This document shows, one piece after another, positions 7,265-13,942 of a stretch of 13,942 nt of DNA (the stretch's first letter is position 1; every line of letters starts with the position of its first letter). The notes under the pieces were generated by a model that did no database searches, was not told where the DNA came from, and was given only the letters and a program-made list of their open reading frames with translations. Origin of the DNA: JBLKSS01 sp047607725. GTDB taxonomy: Bacteria > Pseudomonadota > Gammaproteobacteria > Enterobacterales > Enterobacteriaceae. Made by a program: the position numbers and the translations under genes. The stretch lies in contig NZ_JBLKSS010000318.1 of assembly GCF_047607725.1 (NCBI RefSeq), forward strand, positions 1 to 13,942, given 5' to 3'.

Positions 7265-7428
7265 CTATCTCCACGTCACGGTTTTGGCACTATACAACGT
7301 ATCTGTATAACAGAAGTTACTTTGGGCTAAACCTTAATCCGATAAAGCCTGTCCTAACCTTGGGCGTCTCTCGACGTCGTCAGATCAGTAACCTGTATTT
7401 GTATAGGAGCCTCGCCAAACGAGATACT
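7265..7428 (-). promoter_or_regulatory. M-box (ykoK-type) magnesium riboswitch
   Basis: The minus strand carries the conserved blocks of the M-box RNA in order: GGCGAGGCTCCTATACA (about 7419-7403), GGTTACTGATCTGACGAC, GAGACGCCCAAGGTTAGGA, then GTATAGTGCCAAAACCGTGA near the 3' end. ATCTC at the 5' side pairs with GAGAT at 7267-7271 to close the basal stem. M-box RNAs fold when Mg2+ is plentiful and switch off magnesium transporter genes. Here it lies 12 bases after a strong -10 and ends about 80 bases before the mgtE start, exactly the expected arrangement. Recognition is by memory of the consensus, not by a covariance model. Confidence 0.88.
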
Positions 7429-7447
7429 GAAAATTAAAATCGGGCAA

Positions 7448-7476
7448 ATTATATAGTTCCAAACAATGGCCGGCAA
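7448..7476 (-). promoter_or_regulatory. mgtE promoter
   Basis: TTGCCG (7476-7471) and a perfect TATAAT (7453-7448) are separated by 17 bases on the minus strand. Predicted transcription starts around 7441, shortly before the M-box. Confidence 0.7.
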
Positions 7477-7632
7477 AGTGAATACGCTTTCCGTTTATCA
7501 GCCGTTGATTATCATCCGCGGGAAAAGAAACAACGACCGGATAAGACGATGGTAAATAAGGTCATGAACCGCAGGTTTCGGCTGAAGAAGGATAACCCCG
7601 CGGGACCCTTGGTCGCCGGGCGTTCTCCTCGA

Positions 7633-7962
7633 TTATGCCAGCTTTATCACCACCATACCGATGAGCAATAACACTAAACCTGCCCAGCCGCTGCGGCTTA
7701 AACGCTGATTGAACATTATCCAACCGGCGGCGATAGTCGCGGCGATTCCAAAGCCGCCCCATAAGGCGTAGGCTACCGAAAGGTCTATGCCTTTGACGGC
7801 TTGGGAGAGAGCGCTGAAGGCGCCGAGCACCGCCAGCAGCGATAACATGCCCAGCCACAGTTTACGGAAACCGTCCGACATCTTGAGCAGAATGTTGGCA
7901 AAAATTTCCAGTACCACCACCAGAGCCAGAAAGCCGGAGTGATAAAGATCAAACTGTTGCAT
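7633..7962 (-). CDS. mdtI: MdtI, spermidine exporter subunit (SMR family)
   Basis: A 109-residue four-helix small multidrug resistance protein, the length of E. coli MdtI. It shares long runs with it from memory, such as SDGFRKLWLGMLSLLAVLGA and FSALSQAVKGIDLSVAYALW, then GGFGIAATIAAGW. The conserved Glu in the first helix (VVLEIFANILLK) is present, as is the typical membrane-loop spacing. MdtI works only with MdtJ as a heterodimer in the inner membrane, exporting excess spermidine. Its ATG lies inside the end of mdtJ (14-base overlap), as in E. coli, so translation is likely coupled. No lesion seen. Confidence 0.95.
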   Translation of the reverse strand: MQQFDLYHSGFLALVVVLEIFANILLKMSDGFRKLWLGMLSLLAVLGAFSALSQAVKGIDLSVAYALWGGFGIAATIAAGWIMFNQRLSRSGWAGLVLLLIGMVVIKLA

Positions 7963-8347
7963 GATGGCGCTCCTTCTGCCGCGCGCTCAGACCGCTATCG
8001 CCGCGGCTGGCGTTGTCGCCGTGTGCTTTACGGGTACCGGATTTCAACATCACGATACCGACCACTAAAATTGCCAGTCCCGTCAGCTTGGTCAGCGAGA
8101 AGGGCTCATCGAACCACATCACGCTGAACAACGTAATAAACAGAATGCCAATGCCTTCCCACAGCGCATAGGCGACCCCCAGCGCTACCCGTTTGATCGC
8201 CAGCGATAGCAGAATGTAGGAGGCGGTGATCATAATGTACATCACAATATGGCCGGTCATTTCGCCATTCACGGTGGCATATTTCATCGACAGCGTGCCG
8301 ATAACTTCGGCCGTAATGGCGAGTGCTAAAAAGATCCAGTAAATCAT
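7949..8347 (-). CDS. mdtJ: MdtJ, spermidine exporter subunit (SMR family)
   Basis: A 132-residue SMR protein, slightly longer than E. coli MdtJ (121). The body is strongly conserved: MIYWIFLALAITAEVIGTLS with the essential helix-1 Glu14, then ALGVAYALWEGIGILFITLF and GIVMLKSGTRKA. The extra length is a hydrophilic tail after SGTRKA. ATG 8347 is chosen because GGGAGAA lies just upstream and the homology begins there, although the frame is open further back. The partner is the overlapping mdtI gene. Both are intact, so polyamine export appears retained. Confidence 0.95.
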   Translation of the reverse strand: MIYWIFLALAITAEVIGTLSMKYATVNGEMTGHIVMYIMITASYILLSLAIKRVALGVAYALWEGIGILFITLFSVMWFDEPFSLTKLTGLAILVVGIVMLKSGTRKAHGDNASRGDSGLSARQKERHHATV

Positions 8348-8381
8348 GGTAATTCTCCCGACAACACGCGTGTCGGGGCAT

Positions 8382-8616
8382 TTATGCCGGGGGGTGTGCG
8401 GCCTGGGGCCGGTCACAGATTGCTGCCGCCGGGGAGTAAGTTGCCCCAAACGTATCATTAACGCGGATCCTGGCAACGGCTGGCTCAGGCCAAGGACCGG
8501 TATTGGAAGAAAATACGCTACAGCTCGCCGCACCAATGCTGCTCACTGGCAGCGGTAGCCAAAATGAAATACCGGTAAGAAGAACAATTGAGGGTAATAC
8601 TTTTAGTAAACATCAT
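8382..8616 (-). pseudogene. Possible remnant of a secreted-protein gene upstream of mdtJ
   Basis: From ATG 8616 the minus strand starts MMFTKSITL. One base near 8589 breaks the frame, after which it would continue IVLLTGISFWLPLPVSSIGA and then ASCSVFSSNTGPWPEPAVAR until TAA at 8384-8382. Joined, this looks like a signal peptide followed by a short exported protein with a Cys soon after the cleavage region. I do not recognise the family. It overlaps the mdtJ leader region, and a chance arrangement is quite possible. Confidence 0.25.
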
Positions 8617-8765
8617 GGTTATTTTCAGTTATTAGCTGAAGTCCTTGTAATATTCCGAAAATCCTCGTAAAAATAAAATTATTATCTGCTACTATTTCTA
8701 CCATAAGGGCGGAAAAAAGGCAAAGCGGGAAATTTCAGGATTTGTAAAGCATCGGCTGAAAGGAA

Positions 8766-8786
8766 GCGCCGCCCCTGTTGCGGCGC
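8766..8786 (-). terminator. Hairpin terminator downstream of the M20 amidohydrolase remnant
   Basis: GCGCCGC and GCGGCGC form a perfect seven-base stem with a seven-base loop. On the minus strand it is followed by TTCCTTTC, a weak U-rich tail. It lies 48 bases after the M20 stop. Confidence 0.5.
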
Positions 8787-8834
8787 GGCACGCGGTGGGG
8801 GAGTCGGCCGCGGAAAAAAGTGCTGAACTGAGGC

Positions 8835-9600
8835 TTATGGCTGCTCGGGCAGGAGCGTTTCGACAATGGCATGCCACAGCGCGCTCCCCGGCTCGATAAG
8901 GGCGTCGTTAAAATCATAGCTGGCGCTGTGCAGGGGACGGGAGGGCGTTTCGCCGTCGGCTCCCAGCCAGAAGTAGGCGTCCGGACATGCCTCGAGCATA
9001 AAAGCAAAGTCTTCCGATGCCATCGGCGGCGTGATTGTGGGTGACCGGATAACCGACGCTAAACGTAACCTCGCCGCTGACGCCAAAGGACGGCGGCAGA
9101 GCGGCCACCAGGTCGCTAATCAGCGTTTTCACCCGGTCACGCACCGGCGTTTGCAGGCAGCGGAAGATGCCGCACAATACCGCATCGTCGGGGATCACAT
9201 TCAGCGCAACGCCGCCGTTAATCTGGGTGACGCTCAGTACCGTCGAATCGGTTGGCGAGATGTGACGGGCGGTGATAGTTTGCAACGCCAGCAGTAGATG
9301 AGCGGCGGCAATAAGGGGATCGTCCCCCGTTTCGGGCATAGCGGCGTGGAAACTCCTGCCGGTCAGGGTAATCTCGAACGTATCCAGCGACGCCATCATG
9401 GCGCCGGGATTAATGCCGACATGGCCCGCCGGCAGGCCAGGCCAGGCCAGGCCAGGCCAGGCCAGTTATGCAACCCATATATTCCCTGCATAGGAAACCG
9501 GCGGAACAGCCCATCATCAATCATGGCGCTGGCACCGGCCAGATTCTCCTCCGCCGGCTGGAAAATAAAATAGAGGGTGCCGTTGAACCGGCGAGTGCGG
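8835..9600 (-). pseudogene. M20-family amidohydrolase (hippurate/amino-acyl hydrolase type), multiply broken
   Basis: Three minus-strand segments in different frames give the middle and end of an M20-family amidohydrolase. First is GTLYFIFQPAEEN, then ASAMIDDGLFRRFPMQG and HNWPG (9590-9465). Next comes GHVGINPGAMMASLDTFEIT, then TGRSFHAAMPETGDDPLIAA to PVTHNHAA (about 9430-9035). Last is ITPPMASEDFAFMLEACPDA to LLPEQP, with a stop at 8837-8835. The first break is the pentanucleotide run at 9435-9464; the second lies near 9035-9050. The QPAEEN, HAAMPE and MASEDFAF motifs are family metal-site and dimerisation regions. The N-terminal third, with its GHDGH-type metal motif, cannot be found upstream, so the gene is also 5'-truncated. 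The family hydrolyses N-acyl amino acids. Confidence 0.8.
9435..9464. repeat. Tandem pentanucleotide repeat (GGCCA x6)
   Basis: Six perfect copies of GGCCA in a row, followed by one more G. It lies within the codons for HNWPGLPAGH of the M20 gene, where about two units would encode the conserved protein. The four extra units add 20 bases and shift the frame. Confidence 0.95.
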
Positions 9601-10392
9601 CAAAGCGAGCGAGCGGCGCTTCGCTACTTCTCCCGATTTGATTTTACGGCAAGCGACGGCGGCTGCGGCAAAAATTTTATCGGTAATGATTGCTGCCTCC
9701 GCGCGTACCCGTTGAGCATAGCAGGGATAAGGCGGGAGATGATCCCGGAGGGAGACCCCCGCTGCGTCGGGGACGATAAAGTACCGACGCGAAGGGAGGG
9801 CTGCCATCCCTCCCCGGGGTAATCTCCACCCGTGCCACGATCCTAACGTATAAATAAGATAGTGTGTCCTGGCCAATTTCCGGTTTATTAAATTTTTTCA
9901 TCATCAGCACAGAGGCCATCTAATTCTCTCCAAATCAAGAGTGGCGCCTGATTTATTCAAGAGCTTATACTTGCCGTTATGCATGCGGACGTCGATGGCA
10001 ATCGTAGCTAACGCAGCGTCAGCGGGTATCGGAATGGACCATCGATTCGGCTGGTGCCATTAAAAGTGATAAGGTTTTAATTTGTCCAGCTTGGATAATT
10101 AATTGATATTACATAGAATAATATATTTATCATTTCTCATCTTTTGTTGTGATATATTTTTTGTTGTCGGTTTATACATCAAATAAATATAAAAAACGAC
10201 TAAGTTAATATAATGAGATTTGCGGTTGACCAAAAAAATACTAAGATGTGAAGCGCGAATAAACATTATCCTGACTGTTAGGGGACGCTATTCTTGATAA
10301 TCAGGCGAGATTAGTACTTATCGCTGATCCATTAACGTGAGTCGTTAAAGTAAGCGTTACGAAGCCGTCCTCTGCCGGAAGCGCTTGCCGCC
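9601..10392. other. About 790 bases with no supportable gene
   Basis: 9601-9920 should hold the 5' part of the M20 gene but shows no recognisable family residues. A minus-strand frame from 9919 (MASVLMMKKFNKPEIGQDTL, 80 codons) is open but matches nothing I know. 9920-10070 is unremarkable. 10070-10290 is strikingly AT-rich, with ttaatt, tatattt and aaataaatataaaaaa runs, and is non-coding on both strands. 10290-10392 lies just beyond the comR stop. Confidence 0.45.
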
Positions 10393-11130
10393 TCAGCGGC
10401 GATAAGTGCGGCTGTCGACGTCGTCGCCCCTATCCGCGCCGAGGGACATTTTATCCACGCCGGGCGCCACGGCGGGCGATGCCGCTGGCAATCGCGCCAG
10501 CTGCGGCCAAAGCGCCATGATTAATGCAACAAGCATGCACAATTGCCGGTGGCTGACGCCGTCGCGCGCCTGCACCGCCATCCCTTGCAACGGGCAAGCC
10601 AGATATTTGGCCAACCGATCGGTATCGGTACTCGGGGGCAATTCACCTGACATTTGCCGCTCGCGATAAAAATCACGCAGCAGTTGTTCGGGCTGCATAT
10701 TGTGGCTACGCAGCAGGGCGGCAATAGGCTGGGAATCGGCCGATAGGGCGGAAGAGGTGCAAATCAGGAAGCATCCTGGCGGTAAGCCTTCGCCGGTAAA
10801 TTGGGCGACGCAAGCCGTAAGAAAGTCCTCGGTAGCGCCGGCGACGCGGCGGTGGGGGTTATCCAGACAGGGCTTCATTTTCCGAACAAAGCGCTGGAGA
10901 TAACGTTCCATCCGTTCCATCGCCGCGCGAAAAAGCCCCTCCTTATTACCGAAAGCATGATATAGGGTCGGCGCTTTAGCACCGGTGGCGGCCACCAGAT
11001 CATGCATCGATGTCGCCTCGAAGCCGTGCTGCCAGAATAAACGCAGGGCCACGTCCAGTGTGGCATCGGCATCAAAATGTTTCGGCCTGCCGCGTCCGCG
11101 AAGGGCGGTAACGGCCGTTTTGCTGCTCAT
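10393..11130 (-). CDS. comR: ComR, TetR-family repressor
   Basis: A 245-residue TetR/AcrR regulator. Residues 12-70 form the DNA-binding domain: GRGRPKHFDADATLDVALRL, then FWQHGFEATSMHDLVAATGA and KAPTLYHAFGNKEGLFRA. These, and the C-terminal LACPLQGMAVQARDGVS and LWPQL, match E. coli ComR (YcfQ) as I remember it, which represses bhsA/comC and responds to copper. The divergent neighbour is a bhsA-like gene, as in E. coli. ATG 11130 is preferred over an upstream in-frame start because AGAGGAGA precedes it closely. It runs about 35 residues past the usual C-terminus (after LWPQL), probably from loss of the original stop. No internal lesion seen. Confidence 0.85.
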   Translation of the reverse strand: MSSKTAVTALRGRGRPKHFDADATLDVALRLFWQHGFEATSMHDLVAATGAKAPTLYHAFGNKEGLFRAAMERMERYLQRFVRKMKPCLDNPHRRVAGATEDFLTACVAQFTGEGLPPGCFLICTSSALSADSQPIAALLRSHNMQPEQLLRDFYRERQMSGELPPSTDTDRLAKYLACPLQGMAVQARDGVSHRQLCMLVALIMALWPQLARLPAASPAVAPGVDKMSLGADRGDDVDSRTYRR

Positions 11131-11276
11131 GGTCTCCTCTCTGGGTTCATGACATTCATTAATATAATTAGTGATCATTACAAAAATTACAACCCCCTTT
11201 ACGCCACAATGTTAACCCGATCGCTTCTCATAGCGGCCTTACAATGAATAAAAATTAATAATCATTAATAAAATAC

Positions 11277-11305
11277 TTGATCGACGCACTCAACAAGGCT
11301 AGTTT
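11277..11305 (+). promoter_or_regulatory. Candidate bhsA promoter
   Basis: TTGATC (11277-11282) and TAGTTT (11300-11305) are 17 bases apart and point at the bhsA-like gene starting at 11373. The -10 is weak, as may be expected of an inducible stress promoter. Confidence 0.35.
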
Positions 11306-11307
11306 TT

Positions 11308-11325
11308 AGTTATCGAACGTTAACT
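11308..11325. promoter_or_regulatory. Candidate ComR operator
   Basis: AGTTATCGAACGTTAACT is an imperfect 18-base palindrome (outer arms AGTTA/TAACT) lying over the predicted transcription start of bhsA, where a TetR-type repressor would bind. The assignment is from position and symmetry alone. Confidence 0.35.
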
Positions 11326-11372
11326 AAAACGCGTATACCACCCCTTTCAGTTACCAGAGAAGAGAGAATTTT

Positions 11373-11633
11373 ATGAAAAACGTAACTTATGCCATTGCCG
11401 CTTTAATGCTCAGTACCTTGTCTTTTGCCGGCTTTGCCGCTCAATTAGTTCAGCAAGCTCCGGCCGACCAGCAGAAAGTGGGTGTGGTTTCGGCGACGGT
11501 AAATAACAGTAACCTGTCGTAGCTGCAGGCAGAATTGGCCGCGCAGGCCGATGCCAACGGCGCCAAATCTTACAAAATTACCTCCGCCTCCGGCGAGAAT
11601 AATTTGCACGGCACCGCCGTTATTTATCAGTAA
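11373..11633 (+). pseudogene. bhsA: BhsA-like DUF1471 periplasmic stress protein, amber-interrupted
   Basis: An 86-codon frame with a signal peptide (MKNVTYAIAALMLSTLSFAG, then FAAQ) and the DUF1471 body QKVGVVSATVNNSNL, ADANGAKSYKITSASGEN and HGTAVIYQ. This matches the BhsA/McbA/YhcN group, about 85 residues in E. coli. BhsA (YcfR/ComC) is an envelope protein linked to biofilm, stress and copper permeability. Codon 50 is TAG (11520-11522), at a variable position between the signal peptide and the conserved C-terminal half. The rest is unblemished, so this is a single recent nonsense change. GAGAGA upstream of the ATG serves as ribosome binding site. Divergent comR is its likely repressor, and a terminator follows. 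Confidence 0.9.
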
Positions 11634-11686
11634 CGAAATCGTCGGCCGGCGATTTCCCGCCGCCTAACGCCTGTATTCATTACCGA

Positions 11687-11724
11687 CCCCGGCGGCAATC
11701 CTTGCCCCGGGGCCGTTTTGTTTT
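11687..11724 (+). terminator. Rho-independent terminator after bhsA
   Basis: CCCCGGCGGCAA and TTGCCCCGGGG form an 11-base-pair GC-rich stem with one bulged C and a three-base loop (tcc). CCGTTTTGTTTT follows. It lies 53 bases after the bhsA stop. Confidence 0.85.
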
Positions 11725-11726
11725 AC

Positions 11727-11909
11727 GCCGTCGGCAGCCGTTTAACTATCGGCGCCGATTATCGCCGTCAGAACGACGGCGGACATTATCTGCGCACGCT
11801 GTTCAGCGCCAGCGGCGCCTATTATGGCAACGCGCTTGGACCTGATTATAACACGGCCCACGCCAGCCATTTTCATTTGGGTATGCGCGGTTTTGGTCTG
11901 TGTCGCTGA
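11727..11909 (+). pseudogene. C-terminal fragment of an extensin-like family protein
   Basis: About 60 codons ending NALGPDYNTAHASHFHLGMR, then GFGLCR and TGA at 11907-11909. The GPDYN-AH--HFHLDM-R--G-CR pattern is the C-terminal signature of the bacterial extensin-like family (Pfam extensin-like_C), and the preceding SRLTIGADYRRQNDG fits its region just before. The N-terminal two thirds are missing: directly upstream lie the bhsA terminator and bhsA, with no in-frame start of the expected kind. It is probably a deletion remnant. The family's function is poorly known; members are secreted and resemble cell-wall peptidases of the LAS type. Confidence 0.65.
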
Positions 11910-12042
11910 CCGCCGGGGGTAAGGGGTTAGCGAAGGCTCAGCGGGCGGCGGCGCCATTGGCCCACTGTATATCGGTTCCGGCGCGGGTGCGCCGGTGACA
12001 ATCACAACGCGGGAAATTCCCGCAGGTTAGGAAGAAAAAACT

Positions 12043-13680
12043 ATGGCCCGTCGAACGCCTATTGAGCGCTACCGTAACATCGGCATCAGTGCCCACATCG
12101 ATGCCGGTAAAACCACTACAACCGAACGTATTCTGTTCTATACCGGCGTAAGCCATAAAATTGGCGAGGTACACGACGGCGCCGCCACGATGGACTGGAT
12201 GGAGCAGGAGCAGGAACGGGGAATTACCATTACCTCCGCCGCCACTACCGCTTATTGGAAAGGGATGGCCGGCGATTTGCCGGCATACCATATCAATATT
12301 ATTGATACCCCTGGGCATGTGGATTTTACCATCGAGGTGGAGCGCTCCAGGCGGGTATTGGATGGCGCGGTGATGGTCTATGACGCCGTGGGCGGCGTAC
12401 AGCCGCAATCGGAAACCGTATAGCGTCAGGCCAATAAATATCATGTTCCGCGCATCGCCTTCATCAATAAAATGGACCGCACCGGCGCGGACTTTTTCCG
12501 CGTGCACGATCAAATCAGCGAACGGCTTAAGGGTGTCGTGGTGCCGGTATAAATTCCGGTCGGAGCGGAGGAGCATTTCCAGGGCGTGGTGGATTTGGTG
12601 AAAATGAAGATGATCGTCTGGGACGAAACCAGCCTGGGGGTCAAATTCACCTATGACGCCATCCCGGCCGATCTGTTGCCGCTGGCCGAGACTTGGCATA
12701 ACCGCATGGTGGAAGTCGCCGCCGAGGCCAATGAGGCGTTGCTGGAAAAATACCTTAACGGCGAGCCCCTAAGCGAGCAGGAGCTGAAAGCGGCGCTGCG
12801 GCAGCGGACGATCGCCAATGAGATCGTGCCGATGCTGTGCGGCAGCGCGTTTAAAAACAAAGGTGTACAGGCATTGCTGGATGCGGTAGTGGATTATTTG
12901 CCGTCGCCGGTGGATGTGCGTGCGATAATGACGAGGCGGACCACGAAGCGGTGCGTCACGCCAGCGACAGTGAGCCGTTTTCCGCGCTGGCGTTCAAAAT
13001 CATGACCGATCCCTTTGTCGGGCAATTGATTTTCTTTCGCGTCTATTCCGGTGTCGCCAGTACCGGCGATACGATTTACAACCCGGTGAAAGGCAAAAAA
13101 GAGCGCCTTGGGCGGTTGCTGCAAATGCATACCAACGAACGCAAGGATATTAAAGAGGTGCGCGCCGGCGACATTGTCGCCACCGTCGGGATGAAGGATG
13201 TGACCACCGGCGATACGCTAAGCGATCCGGCGCAAGCTATTATCCTGGAACGCATGGTGTTCCCCGAGCCGGTCATTTCGCAGGCCATCGAGCCGAAAAC
13301 GAAAGGCGACCAGGAAAAAAATGGGTATCGCCCTTAGTCGTCTGATGCAGGAGGATCCGTCGTTCCGCGTGCGTACCGATGAGGAATCCGGGCAAACGAT
13401 TATTTCGGGCATGGGCGAGCTGCATTTGGAAATACTGATGGATCGCCTGCGTCGTGAATTTAATGTGGAGGTCGCGGTTGGGAAACCTCAGGTGGCTTAC
13501 CGGGAAACCATTACCCAAAGCGTCGAGTCGGTGGAAGGCAAATTTGTCAAACAATCCGGCGGCCGGGGACAATATGGGCATGTGGTGTTGAATTTGACGC
13601 CGCAGCCTGCCGGTCAGGGCTATGCCTTTATCGTAAGCGTACGCCCAGCGCTGTCTGTTAATTCCCCATCAAGTTATTGA
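12043..13680 (+). pseudogene. fusA2: Second elongation factor G, decayed and cut by IS66
   Basis: From ATG 12043, with GGAAGAA upstream, the sequence reads as EF-G: AHIDAGKTTTTERILFYTG (P-loop), ERGITITSAATTAYWKGM, DTPGHVDF and NKMD (GTPase motifs), then CGSAFKNKGVQALLDAV. Domains II, III and the start of IV follow (GMGELHLEILMDRLRREFNV, QSGGRGQYGHVV). Lesions in order: TAG at 12421 in place of the Trp of ETVWRQANK; TAA at 12550; loss of one base near 12926; one extra A in the seven-A run at 13315-13321; IS66 insertion at 13633 after about 530 of 700 residues. The frame then reads into the element to TGA at 13680. It differs widely from the usual fusA product, so it is an extra paralogue, not the essential copy. 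Confidence 0.9.
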
Positions 13681-13942
13681 AGATGATGTCCATTATTTTT
13701 TTAATGGACGCAATTCATGAAACAAACCCCACCAAAACCCTCAAGACGTCGTCCAAATTTCCCGCTGGACTTTAAAATTAAGCTGGTTGAGCAGGCGCTT
13801 CAGCCCGGCGTATCCATTGCCAAGCTGGCACGGGATAACGGTATCAATGACAATTTGCTGTTCAACTGGCGCCAGCTCTACCGTCAGGGCAAGTTCGGTG
13901 TCCAACCTAAAATCCCCACTACACAGCAGGCTGAGCTACTGG
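13633..13942 (+). mobile_element. IS66-family insertion sequence, start of right-edge copy
   Basis: Begins GTAAGCGTACGCCCAGCGC at 13633, inside the EF-G paralogue, and continues beyond the window. It is the inverted counterpart of bases 1-139. It contains the start of the first transposition gene at 13717. The preceding eight bases, CCTTTATC (13625-13632), would be the target duplication, whose partner lies outside the window. Confidence 0.92.
13717..13942 (+). CDS. tnpA: IS66-family accessory transposition protein (orf1/TnpA), 5' part
   Basis: 75 codons in the window: MKQTPPKPSRRRPNFPLDFK, then LVEQALQPGVSIAKLARDNG and NDNLLFNWRQLYRQGKFGVQ. This is the helix-turn-helix orf1 protein of IS66 elements (transposase_8/HTH_Tnp_1 type), needed together with orf2 and the DDE transposase. 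The frame is intact as far as it goes and is cut by the window edge. Confidence 0.92.
   Translation, partial: MKQTPPKPSRRRPNFPLDFKIKLVEQALQPGVSIAKLARDNGINDNLLFNWRQLYRQGKFGVQPKIPTTQQAELL

Noticed and set aside
7188..7274. Upstream start of mgtE (MEIGWLRSLL...)
   Set aside because: Those codons fall within the M-box and the hairpin, lack a ribosome binding site and do not resemble the family.
9435..9464. GGCCA run as a CRISPR-like array or protein-binding iteron
   Set aside because: Units are five bases with no spacers, and they sit inside conserved M20 codons.
11910..12042. Short open stretch ending GAPVTITTREIPAG just before the EF-G gene
   Set aside because: No start codon and an upstream in-frame stop. 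It may be a scrap of a lost gene but cannot be supported.
1..13942. The window as one composite IS66 transposon
   Set aside because: Each copy interrupts a different gene and the inner flanks do not match. The outer ends needed to judge a joint target duplication lie outside the window.

Overview
The window looks like a decaying accessory stretch from a host-associated member of the Enterobacterales, most probably Sodalis or a close relative. The recognisable genes are enterobacterial (mdtJI, comR/bhsA, an iraP-like gene, an EF-G paralogue). Base composition is moderately GC-rich. About nine of some sixteen gene-sized loci are broken by frameshifts, internal stops or insertion sequences, while their reading frames are otherwise well preserved, which is the pattern of recent genome erosion in an insect symbiont. 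The genus is inferred, not proven.

Both edges are the same end of an IS66-family element in opposite orientation. Bases 1-139 are the end of a copy running leftwards out of the window, and 13633-13942 is the start of a copy running rightwards. The left copy cuts a phage-type Rha/antirepressor gene that sits behind a LexA (SOS) box. The right copy cuts a second elongation factor G gene.

From 430 to 5043 lies a small metabolic neighbourhood: an AraC-type regulator (frameshifted), an intact short-chain dehydrogenase, a divergent D-2-hydroxyacid dehydrogenase (frameshifted), an N-formylglutamate amidohydrolase (frameshifted, stop unclear) and an RpiR-type regulator (two internal stops). The last two look like one operon. 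This was probably a catabolic or amino-acid-derivative pathway that is now lost; the substrate cannot be read from the sequence.

From 5044 to 8620 several genes survive: an iraP-like small regulator, an MgtE magnesium transporter, and mdtJ-mdtI, the spermidine exporter pair. The strongest regulatory finding is upstream of mgtE: a near-consensus promoter, an M-box (ykoK-type) magnesium riboswitch, and a hairpin that can cover the mgtE ribosome binding site.

From 8760 to 9600 there is a degraded M20-family amidohydrolase. One of its lesions is a tandem pentanucleotide run. 9600-10392 holds no gene I can support. From 10393 to 11909 are the TetR-type regulator comR (intact), its divergent likely target bhsA (killed by a single amber codon, with its own terminator) and a C-terminal scrap of an extensin-like gene. 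From 12043 on lies the EF-G paralogue with two stops, two frameshifts and the terminal IS66 insertion.

I found no CRISPR array, tRNA, rRNA or convincing new multi-gene defence system.
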